A model generated the notes under the pieces. That model was not told the origin of the DNA. It did no database searches and saw only the letters and a list, made by a program, of their open reading frames with translations. Positions 37,200 to 47,643 of a DNA stretch of 64,000 bases are shown piece after piece; position 1 is the stretch's first letter; every line of letters starts with the position of its first letter. Where the stretch lies: positions 248,001 through 312,000 of the forward strand of contig CAWEWH010000003.1 in NCBI GenBank assembly GCA_963812775.1, in the 5' to 3' direction. The stretch is from CAWEWH01 sp963812775. Its GTDB lineage: Bacteria > Pseudomonadota > Alphaproteobacteria > Rhizobiales > Beijerinckiaceae. The translations under genes were made by a program, and so were the position numbers.

Positions 37200-38786
37200 A
37201 TGATGAAGCGCCTTGTGTTCGTCTTCTCGTTAGCATTGTTGTTGGCATGCTCCGCCGACGCTCAGACGCCGCGCAAGGGCGGCACGATTCGCATGACCGC
37301 GCCGTACGGCACGAACATCTCCACGATGGACATGCACACGACGCCGCGCGCGCAGGACGACATCTACGGCAAGGTGGTCCACCGCACGCTCTATATCTAC
37401 GACTCCGACAAGGGCGAGCCAGTCCTCGAGCTCGCGAAATCCGTCGTCGTCTCGAATGAAGGCCTGACCCACACCTTCAAGCTCCGCGACGACGCCTTCT
37501 TCCACAACGGCAAGAAGATGACGGCGGACGACATCATCTATTCGTTCACACGCATCATGGACGGCAAGCGCGGCTTTCCGCCTGCGCGCTGGGTCCGCGT
37601 CATCAAGGGCGCGGTTGAGGTCGAGAAGGGGCAGGCAACCGCGATTTCAGGCCTGAAGAAGATCGACGACTTCACCCTGGAGATGACGCTGACCGACCGG
37701 GTCGACCCCGGCTTCTATTTCTACAACGGCAATACAGCGATCTATCCCGCGGGCGAAGCCGACAAGCCCGAATTCCTGCAGAAGCCGATCGGCCTCGGAC
37801 CGTTCAAGTTCGTCGAGCATGTGCCAGGCTCGCGGCTTGTCGCCGAACGGTGGGAGAAGTTCTACAAGCCCGGCATGCCGTACGCGGATCGCGTCGTCAT
37901 CTCCATCATGGGCGAAGCGCCGGCGCGCGACATCGCGTTCCGCAACAAGGAGATCGACCTGTCGGTGCTCGGGCCCGCCCAATACGTCGCGTACCGTGAG
38001 GATCCGAATCTGAAGAACGGCATCCTCGAGGTGCCTGAAGTCTTCACGCGCCACATGGGAATGAACCTCGACCAGAAACCGTTCAACGACAAGCGGGTGC
38101 GGCAGGCCATCAATCATGCGATCGATACCGATCTCATCATCAAGCGTCTTGTGAAGGACAAGGCCTATCGGGCGACGAGTTGGCTGCCATTGACGTCGCC
38201 CGCCTACGACAAGAATCGCAAGCCCTACGCCTACGATCCCGAGAAGGCGAAGCAGCTGCTCGCGGAAGCGGGCTACCCGAATGGCTTTGAGTTCGAATGG
38301 ACCACGAGCCAGAACGAGAGCTGGGGGCTGCCGATCGTCGAGGCCGTGATCCCGATGCTCGCCAAGGTCGGCATCAAGGTGAAGGTGAAGCAGGTCGAGG
38401 TGTCCGTTCTGATCGAACTGCGGAGCAAGGGAGAGTTCGAGGCCTATGTCCTGTCGAACCAATCCGGACCTGACGCGCTCGGTGCGCTGAAGTGCTTCCA
38501 CTCGGCGACCCCGATGACCGCCTGCAACTACTACCGCTTCAAGAATGCGGAGTTCGACAAGCTCATTGACCAGGCCGGCCAGACCGACAATGCCGATGAG
38601 CGCAATACGCTGCTGCGCAAGGCCGACGGCATTCTCTACGAGGAAGCGCCGGTGTGGTTCTTCAACTACAACAAGGCCGTGATGGCGTATCAGCCCTGGG
38701 TTCACGGGCTCCAAGCCAACGCCACCGAGCTGACGCACCAATATCCGGAGTACATTTGGATCGACGAGAGATCGCCCGCGAAGTGA
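37200..38786 (+). CDS. Dipeptide/oligopeptide-type ABC transporter substrate-binding protein
   Basis: A 528-residue SBP_bac_5 family protein. The first 25 residues (MMKRLVFVFSLALLLACSAD) are a signal peptide and possibly a lipobox (LLAC). The mature part has RKGGTIRMTAPYGTNISTMD, VLELAKSVVVSNEGLTHTF and FNDKRVRQAINHAID. It should capture peptides or related solutes for the permeases and ATPases encoded directly downstream. Two ATGs lie at 37200 and 37203; a GGGGG tract sits just before them. This gene is intact, unlike the four transporter genes that follow. Confidence 0.92.
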   Translation: MMKRLVFVFSLALLLACSADAQTPRKGGTIRMTAPYGTNISTMDMHTTPRAQDDIYGKVVHRTLYIYDSDKGEPVLELAKSVVVSNEGLTHTFKLRDDAFFHNGKKMTADDIIYSFTRIMDGKRGFPPARWVRVIKGAVEVEKGQATAISGLKKIDDFTLEMTLTDRVDPGFYFYNGNTAIYPAGEADKPEFLQKPIGLGPFKFVEHVPGSRLVAERWEKFYKPGMPYADRVVISIMGEAPARDIAFRNKEIDLSVLGPAQYVAYREDPNLKNGILEVPEVFTRHMGMNLDQKPFNDKRVRQAINHAIDTDLIIKRLVKDKAYRATSWLPLTSPAYDKNRKPYAYDPEKAKQLLAEAGYPNGFEFEWTTSQNESWGLPIVEAVIPMLAKVGIKVKVKQVEVSVLIELRSKGEFEAYVLSNQSGPDALGALKCFHSATPMTACNYYRFKNAEFDKLIDQAGQTDNADERNTLLRKADGILYEEAPVWFFNYNKAVMAYQPWVHGLQANATELTHQYPEYIWIDERSPAK

Positions 38787-38793
38787 TCCGTTG

Positions 38794-39723
38794 ATGCTCA
38801 CATTCGCGTTCCGCCGCACTTTGCAGTCGTTCCCGACCGTCGCGGCGGTCGCGCTGCTGGTGTTCGTCCTGTTCAGCGTGATCCCGGGATCGATCGCGAC
38901 CAGCATGAGCGACGACGGGCGCGGCGCGATGGATGCCGAGGTCGTCGAGCGCATGCGCAAGGAGCTCGGGCTCGACGACCCGGTGCACGTGCGCTTCGCG
39001 AAATATGTCTCGAAACTCGCGGTCCTCGATCTCGGCGTTTCGTTCCGCACGCGCGAGCCAGTGTCGCAACTGCTCGCTAAGCGGCTGTGGCCGACCTTCC
39101 AGCTCGTCGTGGCCGCGATGGCATCGCGATCATCATCGGCGTGCCACTCGGATTCGTGGCCGCGATGCGGCCTGGCGGCGTGATCGACGCGGCATCGATG
39201 TTCACGGCGGTTTCGGGATTGTCGATTCCGAAATTCTGGTTCGGCCTCCTGCTGATGTACCTGTTCGCCCTGAAGCTCGGGTGGTTTCCGACCTTCGGTT
39301 ACGGCGGCTGGTGGTATCTCGTCCTTCCGGCGGTCACGCTCGGCGTCTCACCGCTCGCTCTGCTCGCGCGCACGACGCGCGCAGCCGTTCTGGAGGTCAT
39401 CAACGCCGACTTCGTGCGCACCGCACGATCCAAGGGGATGAGCGAGACGCGCGTGGTGCGCTGGCACGTGGTACGCAACGTCGCGGTGATCGTGCTGACG
39501 ACGCTCGGCCTCCAGTTTGGCTCGCTGATGGGCCAGGCGGTGGTGGTCGAGAAGCTGTTCTCGTGGCCGGGCATCGGATCGCTTCTCGTCGACAGCGTGT
39601 TCGCGCGCGACATCCCGGCCGTGCAGGGATGCATCCTGCTCGATCGTTCTGTTCTTCCTCATCGTCAACACGCTGGTCGACATCGCCTGCGCGGCGATCG
39701 ACCCGCGCATCAAGTACTCATGA
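38794..39723 (+). pseudogene. Dpp-type ABC permease (DppB-like), frame broken
   Basis: The product begins MLTFAFRRTLQSFPTVAAVA and has the DppB N-terminal part (FVLFSVIPGS, ERMRKELGLDDPVHVRF). At about 39125 the frame slips: ATGGCATC should read ATGGGCATC, after which IAIIIGVPLGFVAAMRPGG and the permease motif region (ARSKGMSETRVVRWHVVRN) follow. A second slip near 39645 restores FFLIVNTLVDIACAAIDPRI and a stop overlapping the next start (ATGA). All parts of a roughly 308-residue permease are present. Confidence 0.83.
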
Positions 39724-40539
39724 AGCTCGGTGCCAACCTCGCCATCGGCGGCGCGCTGTTCCTGACAGCGGTCGTGGTCGGCGTGTTCGCGCCGTGGCTT
39801 GCGCACACCGATCCGGTGATGGATGCCAACCTGATGGTGGCCGAGGAGCCGCCCAGCCGTCGAGTTCTGGTTCGGCACCGACGCACAGGGACGCGACATC
39901 TATTCCCGCGTGCTGTACGGCGCGCGCATCTCGCTCACCGTCGGCATCTTCGCGCAGCTCATCAACACCATCATCGGCACCGCCCTCGGCCTCTCGCGCC
40001 GGGTACTGGGGCGGCTGGTGGGATGATTTCGTCACCGGGCTTACGAACCTGTTGCTCGCAATCCCGTCGCTGATCTTCGCGCTCGCCATCATGGCGATCC
40101 TCGGGCCGGGCCTCACCTCGCTGCTGATCGCGCTCGGGCTGACCAACTGGTCCTTCACCTGCCGGCTTGCCCGCGCCTCGGCGCTGTCGCTGAAATCTCT
40201 GGGCTACGTGCAGGCCTCGAAGGTGCTCGGCTATGGCGACTTCCGCATCATGCTGACGCAGGTGCTCCCGAATATGCTCGGACCGCTGATCGTCATCGGG
40301 ACGCTCGGCATGGGCGGCACGATCCTCGCCGAGGCCGCACTCTCGTTCCTCGGCCTCGGAATCCGCCCGCCCTATCCGAGCTGGGGCAGCATGCTGTCGG
40401 AGGCGCGCGACCAGATCACCACCGCTCCGTGGCTTTCGATCTTCCCGGGCCTTGCGATCTTCCTCACCGTGCTCGGGCTCAACTTGCTCGGCGACGGACT
40501 GCGCGACATCCTCGATCCGCAATCGCGGAGCCGCCGTCT

Positions 40540-40543
<4 letters not shown>
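39720..40543 (+). pseudogene. Dpp-type ABC permease (DppC-like), frame broken
   Basis: Begins MKLGANLAIGGALFLTAVVV. The frame is lost near 39860 and, in a second frame, continues as FWFGTDAQGRDIYSRVLYGA with RISLTVGIFAQLI, the DppC signature. Near 40005 it shifts again to YWGGWWDDFVTGLTNLLLAI and runs to a normal end with SFLGLGIRPPYPSWGSML. With the slips repaired it is a normal permease of about 273 residues. Start and stop overlap both neighbours by four bases, so the operon architecture is preserved. Confidence 0.82.
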
Positions 40544-41506
<963 letters not shown>

Positions 41507-41510
<4 letters not shown>

Positions 41511-42490
41511 CTGACGGTGCCACGCTGCTCTCCGTTCGGGATCTGGCGGTCGAATTCAACGTCGGTGGACACTTCCTCGGCCTCGGCGGCGGCACGCGCG
41601 TGCTTCACGCCGTCAACGGCGTGAACCTGACGGTGCGCCCCGGCGAGTGTCTCGGCCTCGTCGGCGAATCCGGCTGCGGTAAGTCGACAGTCGCGCTGTC
41701 GATCGTCGGGCTCGTACCGCCGACGCGCGGCGCCATCGCTCGTCGATGGTATGGAGATCGGCGGGGAGGCGTCGGTCGATCGCCGCCGCCTTGCGCGCGC
41801 CGTGCAGATGGTGTTTCAGGACCCCTACGCCTCGCTCAATCCGCGCCAGACCGTGCGCCGCACGCTCGCCGACCCGCTACGGCTGCACGGCGTGACCAAA
41901 GCAGCGAAGTTGAGGATCGTGTTGCCGATATGCTCAAGCGCGTTGGCCTCACCGCCGATCACGCCGGCCGCTATCCTCACGAGTTCTCCGGCGGACAGCG
42001 GCAGCGCATTGGCATCGCGCGCGCGCTGATCCTGCGGCCGAAGCTGGTCATCTGCGACGAGCCGGTCTCGGCGCTCGACGTTTCCATTCGCGCGCAGATC
42101 ATCAACCTGCTGCTCGAACTCAAAGAGACCCTCGGCCTCTCTTACATCATGATCAGCCACGACCTCGGCGTGGTCGAGCACATGAGCGACCGCGTGGCGG
42201 TGATGTATCTCGGTAGGATCGTCGAGACAGGTGACTGGCGCGCGATCTTCGAGCGCCCGGGACATCCCTATACGCGCGGGCTCATTGCGGCGATCCCGGA
42301 TGCATTCGCACCGGCCGAGGCTTCGGCCAACAAGGTGCGCGGCGAAATCCCAAGCCCGTTCGCTCCTCCGAGCGGATGCATGTTCCATCCGCGCTGCCCG
42401 ATCGTGGTCGACAAATGCCGCGCGCCGCCAGGACCCGAACTACGCCCACTCGCGGAGGCCCACGAGGTCAGCTGCTGGCGGGCGTCATAG
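41507..42490 (+). pseudogene. Dpp-type ABC ATPase (DppF-like), frame broken
   Basis: Begins MTDGATLLSVRDLAVEFNVG and has Walker A VGESGCGKST. Between about 41742 and 41910 the reading is in another frame, where the Q-loop region MVFQDPYASLNPRQTVRRTL is found; then the first frame resumes with YPHEFSGGQRQRIGIARAL, Walker B LVICDEPVSALD and ISHDLGVVEHM. The C-terminal PPSGCMFHPRCP motif is intact. It would pair with the DppD-like protein to drive the importer. Confidence 0.82.
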
Positions 42491-42606
42491 GGAGGAGCAG
42501 GGCAAATGCCAGCCTTCCTTTGCGCGGGCTGCGGAATGCAGCACGCGTCAAGCGAGCGCGGGGCTGGGTGTGCTAAATTCCAAGCTTGGTAAGGCGGGAG
42601 GAGCCA

Positions 42607-43584
42607 ATGTCAAACATGGCTGTTAGGCGTCGAGAATTTCTCGCGGGTGCCGGTGCGATTGGCGTAGCTGGCGAACTTGGTTCGACACAGGTGTTGGCGC
42701 AGGCCGGCGCCTCGTCGACTACGCCTGCCATCAAAAGGCAAGGGCTCGAATGCATCATTCTCGGGACTAAGGGTGGCCCCAGGGTGACCGCCGGGCGATC
42801 GAATCCAGGTTACGCATTCCTTGTGGATGGTGTGCCTTACGTCGTTGATTGCGGACCACGTGTAACCACTCAACTCGTCAGGGCCGGCATCCCGCTCCAG
42901 ACGATCCGCAAGATCTTCATCACGCACCATCACAACGACCACAACATCGAATATGGAAATGTAGCCAACCTCGCTTGGACCGGTGGTCTCAATCATAAGA
43001 TCGAAAGTTACGGACCACCGCCACTTAAGCGAATGACCGAGCTCTTTTGGGAGCTGAACGAAGTGGACGTGAAGATCCGTATCGCAGATGAGGGTAGGCC
43101 AGATCCGCGGACCATGCTGCTGCCGACCGAAATAGACAAACCGGGAGTGGTCTACGAGGACGATAAGGTTCGCGTGACCTCGGCCTTCGTCAATCATCCG
43201 CCGGTCGAGCCGGCGTTCGCCTACCGGTTCGAGACAAGGACCCGCTCGATCGTCTTCTCGGGGGACACTACGGCTGATGACCGGCTCATAGCACTTGCAC
43301 GTGACGCGGATGTTCTAATCCACGAGGTGATGCACGTCCCGAGCATCAACTCGATTGTCGCGAGCTTGCCCAATGCGACGACCGTTCGCGAACACCTAAT
43401 CGCGAGCCACACGCCGACGTATGACATCGGCAGAGTGGCCAAGGAGGCGCGCGTTAAGAAACTCATCCTCACTCATCTCGTCCCAGGCGATAATCCCAAG
43501 ATCACGGACGAGATGTGGACCGATGAACCTCGCCGCGATTTCAACGGCGAAGTCGTGCTCGGGCAGGACTTGATGGTTGTTTGA
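42607..43584 (+). CDS. Metallo-beta-lactamase fold hydrolase with Tat-type signal
   Basis: A 325-residue protein whose N-terminus has a twin-arginine-like RRREFLAGAGAIGVAG signal, so it is probably exported folded. The metal motif is THHHNDHN (residues about 106-113), followed by FSGDTTADDRL and LILTHLVPGD, which supply further ligands. The fold resembles arylsulfatase/RNase Z-type hydrolases. The start at 42607 has GGAGGAG just upstream. It follows the ABC operon by 116 bases on the same strand; a role in processing the imported compound is possible but unproven. Confidence 0.86.
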   Translation: MSNMAVRRREFLAGAGAIGVAGELGSTQVLAQAGASSTTPAIKRQGLECIILGTKGGPRVTAGRSNPGYAFLVDGVPYVVDCGPRVTTQLVRAGIPLQTIRKIFITHHHNDHNIEYGNVANLAWTGGLNHKIESYGPPPLKRMTELFWELNEVDVKIRIADEGRPDPRTMLLPTEIDKPGVVYEDDKVRVTSAFVNHPPVEPAFAYRFETRTRSIVFSGDTTADDRLIALARDADVLIHEVMHVPSINSIVASLPNATTVREHLIASHTPTYDIGRVAKEARVKKLILTHLVPGDNPKITDEMWTDEPRRDFNGEVVLGQDLMVV

Positions 43585-43816
43585 ATTGCGGACATCGCCG
43601 ACCTACGGGAGTGTTCTTCTGTAGCCTGGCAGGATCGGTGTTCGACGTTCGATGAGCTGCACACCCTCGGGGTTGGGAGGCAAAAAGGCCCCCGCCTTTC
43701 ACAGATGCACGACCCGGCTGAGGGAACATGCAATGGTAGATCAGAGTATCGGTACCGGGCCGAAACTGCTCGGATAGCGGCGCCTTCGACGGTTCGCTCT
43801 TGCCCTCTGTTACCAT
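43541..43816 (-). pseudogene. Possible DUF899-family fragment
   Basis: On the minus strand one frame reads APLSEQFRPGTDTLIYHCMF followed by PQPGRASVKGG. This resembles the LSELFAPGKDTLI(V)Y-FMFP segment of DUF899 thioredoxin-like proteins. No start, no catalytic cysteine region in a clear frame and no downstream domain are visible, so at most it is a decayed piece. The rest of the gap 43585-43937 holds nothing I recognise. Confidence 0.3.
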
Positions 43817-43937
43817 CGTTTAGAGCTGCCCAACCAACGTATATTCCGCAGATACGCGAGAGCAATGGATCGGTGCGGTCAAATCATCCAGTATTTCTCG
43901 GTCGGAGGACCTGCTGACCAGCGGCGCGGAGGATGTC

Positions 43938-44180
43938 ATGAGCAGCGACGTGAAGTATCTGGCGGCACCGGCGAGCGGCAACGTGGCGAGCTTCGCAGAT
44001 TTCGCCGCCAGCCGTCATCGCCGCCCGCTTGCCTACGATGAGCCTCGCGGGAAGGTGCTTCTCTTCATGGGCGTGCGCTATGATCGCGCTTTCGACGGTG
44101 GACCGTCGACGCCGCCCCCCTCGAACGGGTCGCACCAAAGCGGCCGAGCCGCGCGAAGGCGATCGCAGTCCGTCCGCTGA
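43938..44180 (+). CDS. Small hypothetical protein upstream of the hydantoinase remnant
   Basis: An 80-residue frame starting MSSDVKYLAAPASGNVASFA with ADFAASRHRRPLAYDEP and GKVLLFMGVRYDR. The ending turns into serine/arginine-rich sequence that may be out of frame, so the true protein could be longer or different at its C-terminus. I do not know its function. A GGAGG lies a few bases upstream of the ATG. Confidence 0.45.
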   Translation: MSSDVKYLAAPASGNVASFADFAASRHRRPLAYDEPRGKVLLFMGVRYDRAFDGGPSTPPPSNGSHQSGRAARRRSQSVR

Positions 44181-44232
44181 CTGGGGCCGACCAGCCCTGT
44201 CATCCGGTGGCCTGGACAAGCGACATCGCCGC

Positions 44233-44370
44233 TCAAGAGCGCCCGTGGCGGGTCTCAACGCTCGTCCATACGCCGCCCGCGGCGGACGATCTCACAGCGG
44301 CGTCAATGAACGCGAGACCGCGGACGCCATCGTGGACCGTCGAAAACAGAGTATCAGCGTATTGCTCTGC
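44233..44370 (-). pseudogene. Gfo/Idh/MocA-family oxidoreductase, C-terminal remnant
   Basis: On the minus strand, just inside the place where the hydantoinase N-terminus should be, the sequence reads STVHDGVRGLAFIDAAVRSS then AAGGVWTSV and ends at a stop at 44233. This is the usual ending of sugar or inositol dehydrogenases of the Gfo/Idh/MocA family. Only about 45 residues remain. Their antisense position next to a hydantoinase lacking its start points to a rearrangement junction near 44370 (or an assembly join). Confidence 0.55.
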
Positions 44371-45733
44371 CGCATCGCCGCGCTCGGCCATGATCTTGGC
44401 ACGGCGCGCGAAATCATCGACGCGAACGGCAAGCTCGTCATGCCGGGCGGCATCGACAGCCACGTCCATGTCTCGCAGCCGTTCGGCGACGGCATCGTCA
44501 TGGCGGACGACTTCGAAAGCGCGACATGCTCGGCGGCGTTTGGCGGCAACACGACCATCATGCCGTTCTGCCTGCAGCAGAAGGGCCAGTCGCTGCGCCA
44601 GGCCGTCAAGGACTATCACGCGCTCGCCGACGGCAAGTGCCACGTGGACGTTTCGTTCCACTTGATCATTTCCGACCCGACAGACCAGGTCCTCGGCCAG
44701 GAGCTGCCGGCACTGGTGGCCGACGGCTACACCTCGTTCAAGGTGTTCATGACCTATGAAGGCCTAGCGCTTGCCGATCGCGACATCCTCGAGGTCATGG
44801 CGGTGGCGCGGGAGACCGGCGCGCTGGTGATGGTGCATGCCGAGAACTTCGACGCCATCCGCTTTCTCACCGATCGTCTTGAGCGTGCCGGTAAGTCGGC
44901 GCCCTTCTTCCACGCCACATCGCGGCCTATTCCGGTGGAGCGGGAGGCGACCCACAGGGCCATCACGCTGGCGGAGCTTGTCGACGTGCCGGTGATGATC
45001 GTCCATGTCTCGAACGGCGAGGCGATGGAGGAGATCCGCCGCGGGCAGGCGAGAGGGCTCAAGATTTACGCCGAGACCTGCCCGCAATACCTCGTGCTCA
45101 CCGAGAAGGACCTCGAAGCGCTGAACATGGAGCGCGCGAAATACGTGTGCTCGCCCCCTCCGCGCGACAAGGCGAGCCAAGAGGCGTGCTGGGGCGCATT
45201 GGCAGCGGCTTGGTCTCGGTTTTCTCATCCGACCACTGCCCGTTTCGCTATGACGACGTTGCGGGAAAGCTCACCCCGAAGGGCCGCACGAGCTTCCGCT
45301 GGGTGCCAAATGGCATCCCCGGCATTGCGGCCCGGCTGCCGATTCTCTTCTCCGAGGGCGTCGCCAAGGGCCGCATCGACCTCCGCGCTTCGTCGCACTC
45401 GCGGCCACCAATCATGCCAAGACCTATGGGCTTTATCCGCGCAAGGGCACGATCGCGGTCGGCAGCGACGCCGACCTTGCCGTGTGGGATCCGCAGCGGC
45501 AGGTGACGATCACGCACGCGCTGCTGAAGGACGGCGCCGACTATACGCCTTACGAAGGTATCGAGGTCACGGGCTGGCCGGTGCGCACGATGGTGCGCGG
45601 CCGAACCGTCGTGAGAGATGGCGCGCTCGTCGGTGCGCGGGACTTCGGCACGCATCTGACGCGCGGAAAGCCGTTCACGGGCACGCCCTGGGTTGCGGCG
45701 ACGAGCGCGCGCGGTCACGAAAGCGCGGCTTGA
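44370..45733 (+). pseudogene. Dihydropyrimidinase/hydantoinase-like amidohydrolase, 5'-truncated and frame broken
   Basis: Recognisable from RIAALGHDLGTAREIIDANG onward, so about 25-30 N-terminal residues are missing. The metal sites are present: GGIDSHVHVSQP, the carboxylated lysine in SFKVFMTY, VMVHAEN, IVHVSNGEAM and SSDHCPF. The frame slips near 45200 (TTGGCAGC where TTGGGCAGC is expected) and near 45387, and ends with GKPFTGTPWVAATSARGHES and a stop at 45733. Intact enzymes open cyclic imides such as dihydrouracil or hydantoins. The missing start cannot be explained by a base-call error alone. Confidence 0.75.
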
Positions 45734-46025
45734 TGCGCCAAGTCTCGCTGAAATCAAGTCCACGTCATCAGCCACCCGCTGGTGCAGCACAAGCTCACGC
45801 TGATGCGAGACAAGACGACGCCCACCATGGCGTTTCGACGGCTTCTCAACGAGATCGGCATGCTGATCTGCTACGAGGTGACACGCGACCTCGCGCTCCC
45901 GGAGATCGAAATCGAGACGCCGATGGCCAGAATGAGGGCGCCGGCAGCGGTGGATGAGCGCCTCAACGGAGGATACATCGTGCCGGGTCTTGGCGACGGG
46001 TGATCGCATGTTCAGGACGGTATGA
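45733..46025 (+). pseudogene. upp: Uracil phosphoribosyltransferase with large internal deletion
   Basis: The first part reads VHVISHPLVQHKLTLMRDKT and TTPTMAFRRLLNEIGMLICY through ETPMARMRAPA, the N-terminal 60 residues of Upp. It then jumps directly to AVDERLN-GYIVPGLGD, the last 20 residues, and ends near 46025. The whole PRPP-binding centre, about 130 residues, is gone. The two ends share a GCGGT(C/G)GA-like stretch in normal genes, which suggests a short-homology deletion. The frame also slips near 45763 and near 45990. It starts at the hydantoinase stop, so both were probably in one pyrimidine-salvage operon. Confidence 0.75.
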
Positions 46026-46234
46026 AGACGAAGCGCGAGGCTCTGGAGCAAGAGATACTACGGCTCATAGCCGAGGCGTCTTGGGCGCGCAGGATCGTCC
46101 GCGCAACCGCCGAAGCCGACCGCTTGGAGCGAGCGCACCCGGCGAGCGGCATGACCAGCCTCGAAATCGAGAAGATGATCATGAAGCTCGCGACGCCCGC
46201 AGGGGTAACGCTGGTGTTGGGCAATCGAGATTAG
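46022..46234 (+). CDS. Small hypothetical protein
   Basis: A 70-residue frame, MKTKREALEQEILRLIAEAS then WARRIVRATAEADRLERAHP and EIEKMIMKLATPAGVTLVLG. It is predicted to be helical and charged, with no membrane segment. The ATG overlaps the end of the upp remnant by four bases. I do not recognise the family. Confidence 0.4.
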   Translation: MKTKREALEQEILRLIAEASWARRIVRATAEADRLERAHPASGMTSLEIEKMIMKLATPAGVTLVLGNRD

Positions 46235-46290
46235 GACACCGTCCCGTTCAGGACACGCACTGCACAATTTCTTTGACGACCGGAAATTCA

Positions 46291-46352
46291 TTTCAACTAT
46301 CATCGAAATAATTGTTGACGGGCGGTCTATATTTCGATATCTGTTGAAATAT
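46291..46352 (+). promoter_or_regulatory. arsR promoter with overlapping operator
   Basis: ATATTTC (46329-46335) and GAAATAT (46346-46352) form a perfect 7-bp inverted repeat with a 10-base spacer that includes the first two bases of the arsR start codon. A second TTTC-N10-GAAA repeat lies at 46291-46308. TTGACG (46315) and TATCTG (46338), 17 bases apart, are a fair promoter that would start transcription at or next to the ATG. This fits ArsR autorepression. Confidence 0.65.
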
Positions 46353-46704
46353 GAAGAAGCGTGACGCCCTTGCGGCCCTTGCGGCTCTTGCCCAGGAAAA
46401 CCGGCTCGACGTGTTCCGTCTCCTGGTGGAAGCGGGACCGGAAGGCCTGCCGGCCGGAAGCGTCGCCGGCGCGCTGAAGCTTGCGCCCAATACGCTGACC
46501 TTTCACTTCGACCGCCTGCGCGAGGCCGGGCTCGTCACGGTGCGTCGCGACGGGCGCTCGATGATCTATGCGGCCCGTTTCGATCGCATGAATGCCTTGC
46601 TCGGCTACCTGACTGAGAATTGCTGCCAGGGGCGCGCCGAGGCCTGCGCGCCGTCGGGGTGCGAGGCCCCGGCAAGGACGGCGCGCCAGACGGAGCGCGT
46701 GTGA
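46351..46704 (+). CDS. arsR: ArsR family transcriptional repressor
   Basis: A 117-residue winged-helix regulator: LAALAALAQENRLDVFRLLV, then the recognition helix region GALKLAPNTLTFHFDRLREA and wing LVTVRRDGRSMIY. The C-terminus has a cysteine pair and two more cysteines (ENCCQGRAEACAPSGC) that could bind arsenite. It should repress the arsM-arsC-aqpS genes until As(III) binds. The ATG follows the operator directly with no ribosome binding site, so the message is probably leaderless. Confidence 0.93.
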   Translation: MKKRDALAALAALAQENRLDVFRLLVEAGPEGLPAGSVAGALKLAPNTLTFHFDRLREAGLVTVRRDGRSMIYAARFDRMNALLGYLTENCCQGRAEACAPSGCEAPARTARQTERV

Positions 46705-46783
46705 TGCCGACCTCGGTTCTTGGCCATTCCCAGCGTCACGACGCGCTCCAACGCAGTGCCAGAGACCCTTTCGGGAGGACACG

Positions 46784-47625
46784 ATGACCGACACCATCAA
46801 GGAAGCGGTGCGCGAGAAATATTCGCAAGCCGCGCTGCGCGCCGCGGGCTCCTGCTGCGGCGGGCGGCACGGGCCGGCGCCGACCCGATCACCTCCAACC
46901 TCTATGCCGATGACGAGAACGGCGCGCTGCCCGAGGCCGCGGTGCTGGCATCGCTCGGCTGCGGCAACCCGACGGCGCTCGCCGAACTGAAGCCCGGCGA
47001 GACCGTGCTCGATCTGGGTTCCGGCGGCGGCATCGACGTGCTGCTCTCCGCGCGTCGCGTCGGCCCGACCGGCAAGGCCTACGGGCTCGACATGACCGAC
47101 GAAATGCTGGCGCTGGCGCGTGAGAACCAGCGCAAGGCCGGCGTCAGAGAACGTCGAGTTCTTGAAGGGCGAGATCGAGGCGATCCCGCTGCCCGACAAT
47201 TCGGTCGACGTGATCATCTCCAACTGCGTGATCAATCTCTCGGCCGACAAGGACCGCGTGCTGCGCGAGGCCTTCCGCGTGCTGAAGCCCGGCGGCCGCT
47301 TCGCCGTCTCGGACGTCGTGATCCGCGGTGACGTGCCGGACGAGATTGCGGCGCAGACATGCTGCTGTGGGTCGGCTGCGTCGCCGGCGCGCTCGAGGAG
47401 GACGATTACCGCGCCAAGCTCGCGCGCGGCGGGATTCGAGGCGATCGAGCTCGAGCCGACCCGCGTCTACCGCATCGACGATGCGCGCGAGTTCCTCAGC
47501 GGCAAGGGCATCGATGTCGATGCCGTCGCCCGCAGGTCGACGGCAAGTTCATGAGCGCCTTCGTCCGCGCGACGAAACCGCAAGCCGCCGACAAGACCTG
47601 TTGCGGACCGGCGTGCTGCAGCTAG
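46784..47625 (+). pseudogene. arsM: Arsenite S-adenosylmethionine methyltransferase, frame broken
   Basis: Starts MTDTIKEAVREKYSQAALRA with SCCGGRHG, as in ArsM. Reading across frames gives ITSNLYADDENGALPEAAVL with SLGCGNPTALAELKPGETVL, the SAM motif DLGSGGGIDVLLSARRVG, ISNCVINLSADKDRVLREAF, LLWVGCVAGALEEDDY and the C-terminal KTCCGPACCS. The cysteines needed to bind As(III) are therefore all present (N-terminal pair, the NC in ISNC, GC in VGC). Breaks lie near 46870, 47148, 47355, 47435 and 47535. Methylation yields volatile or less toxic trivalent arsenicals. Confidence 0.85.
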
Positions 47626-47643
47626 CACGAGAAGCATCGCAAC

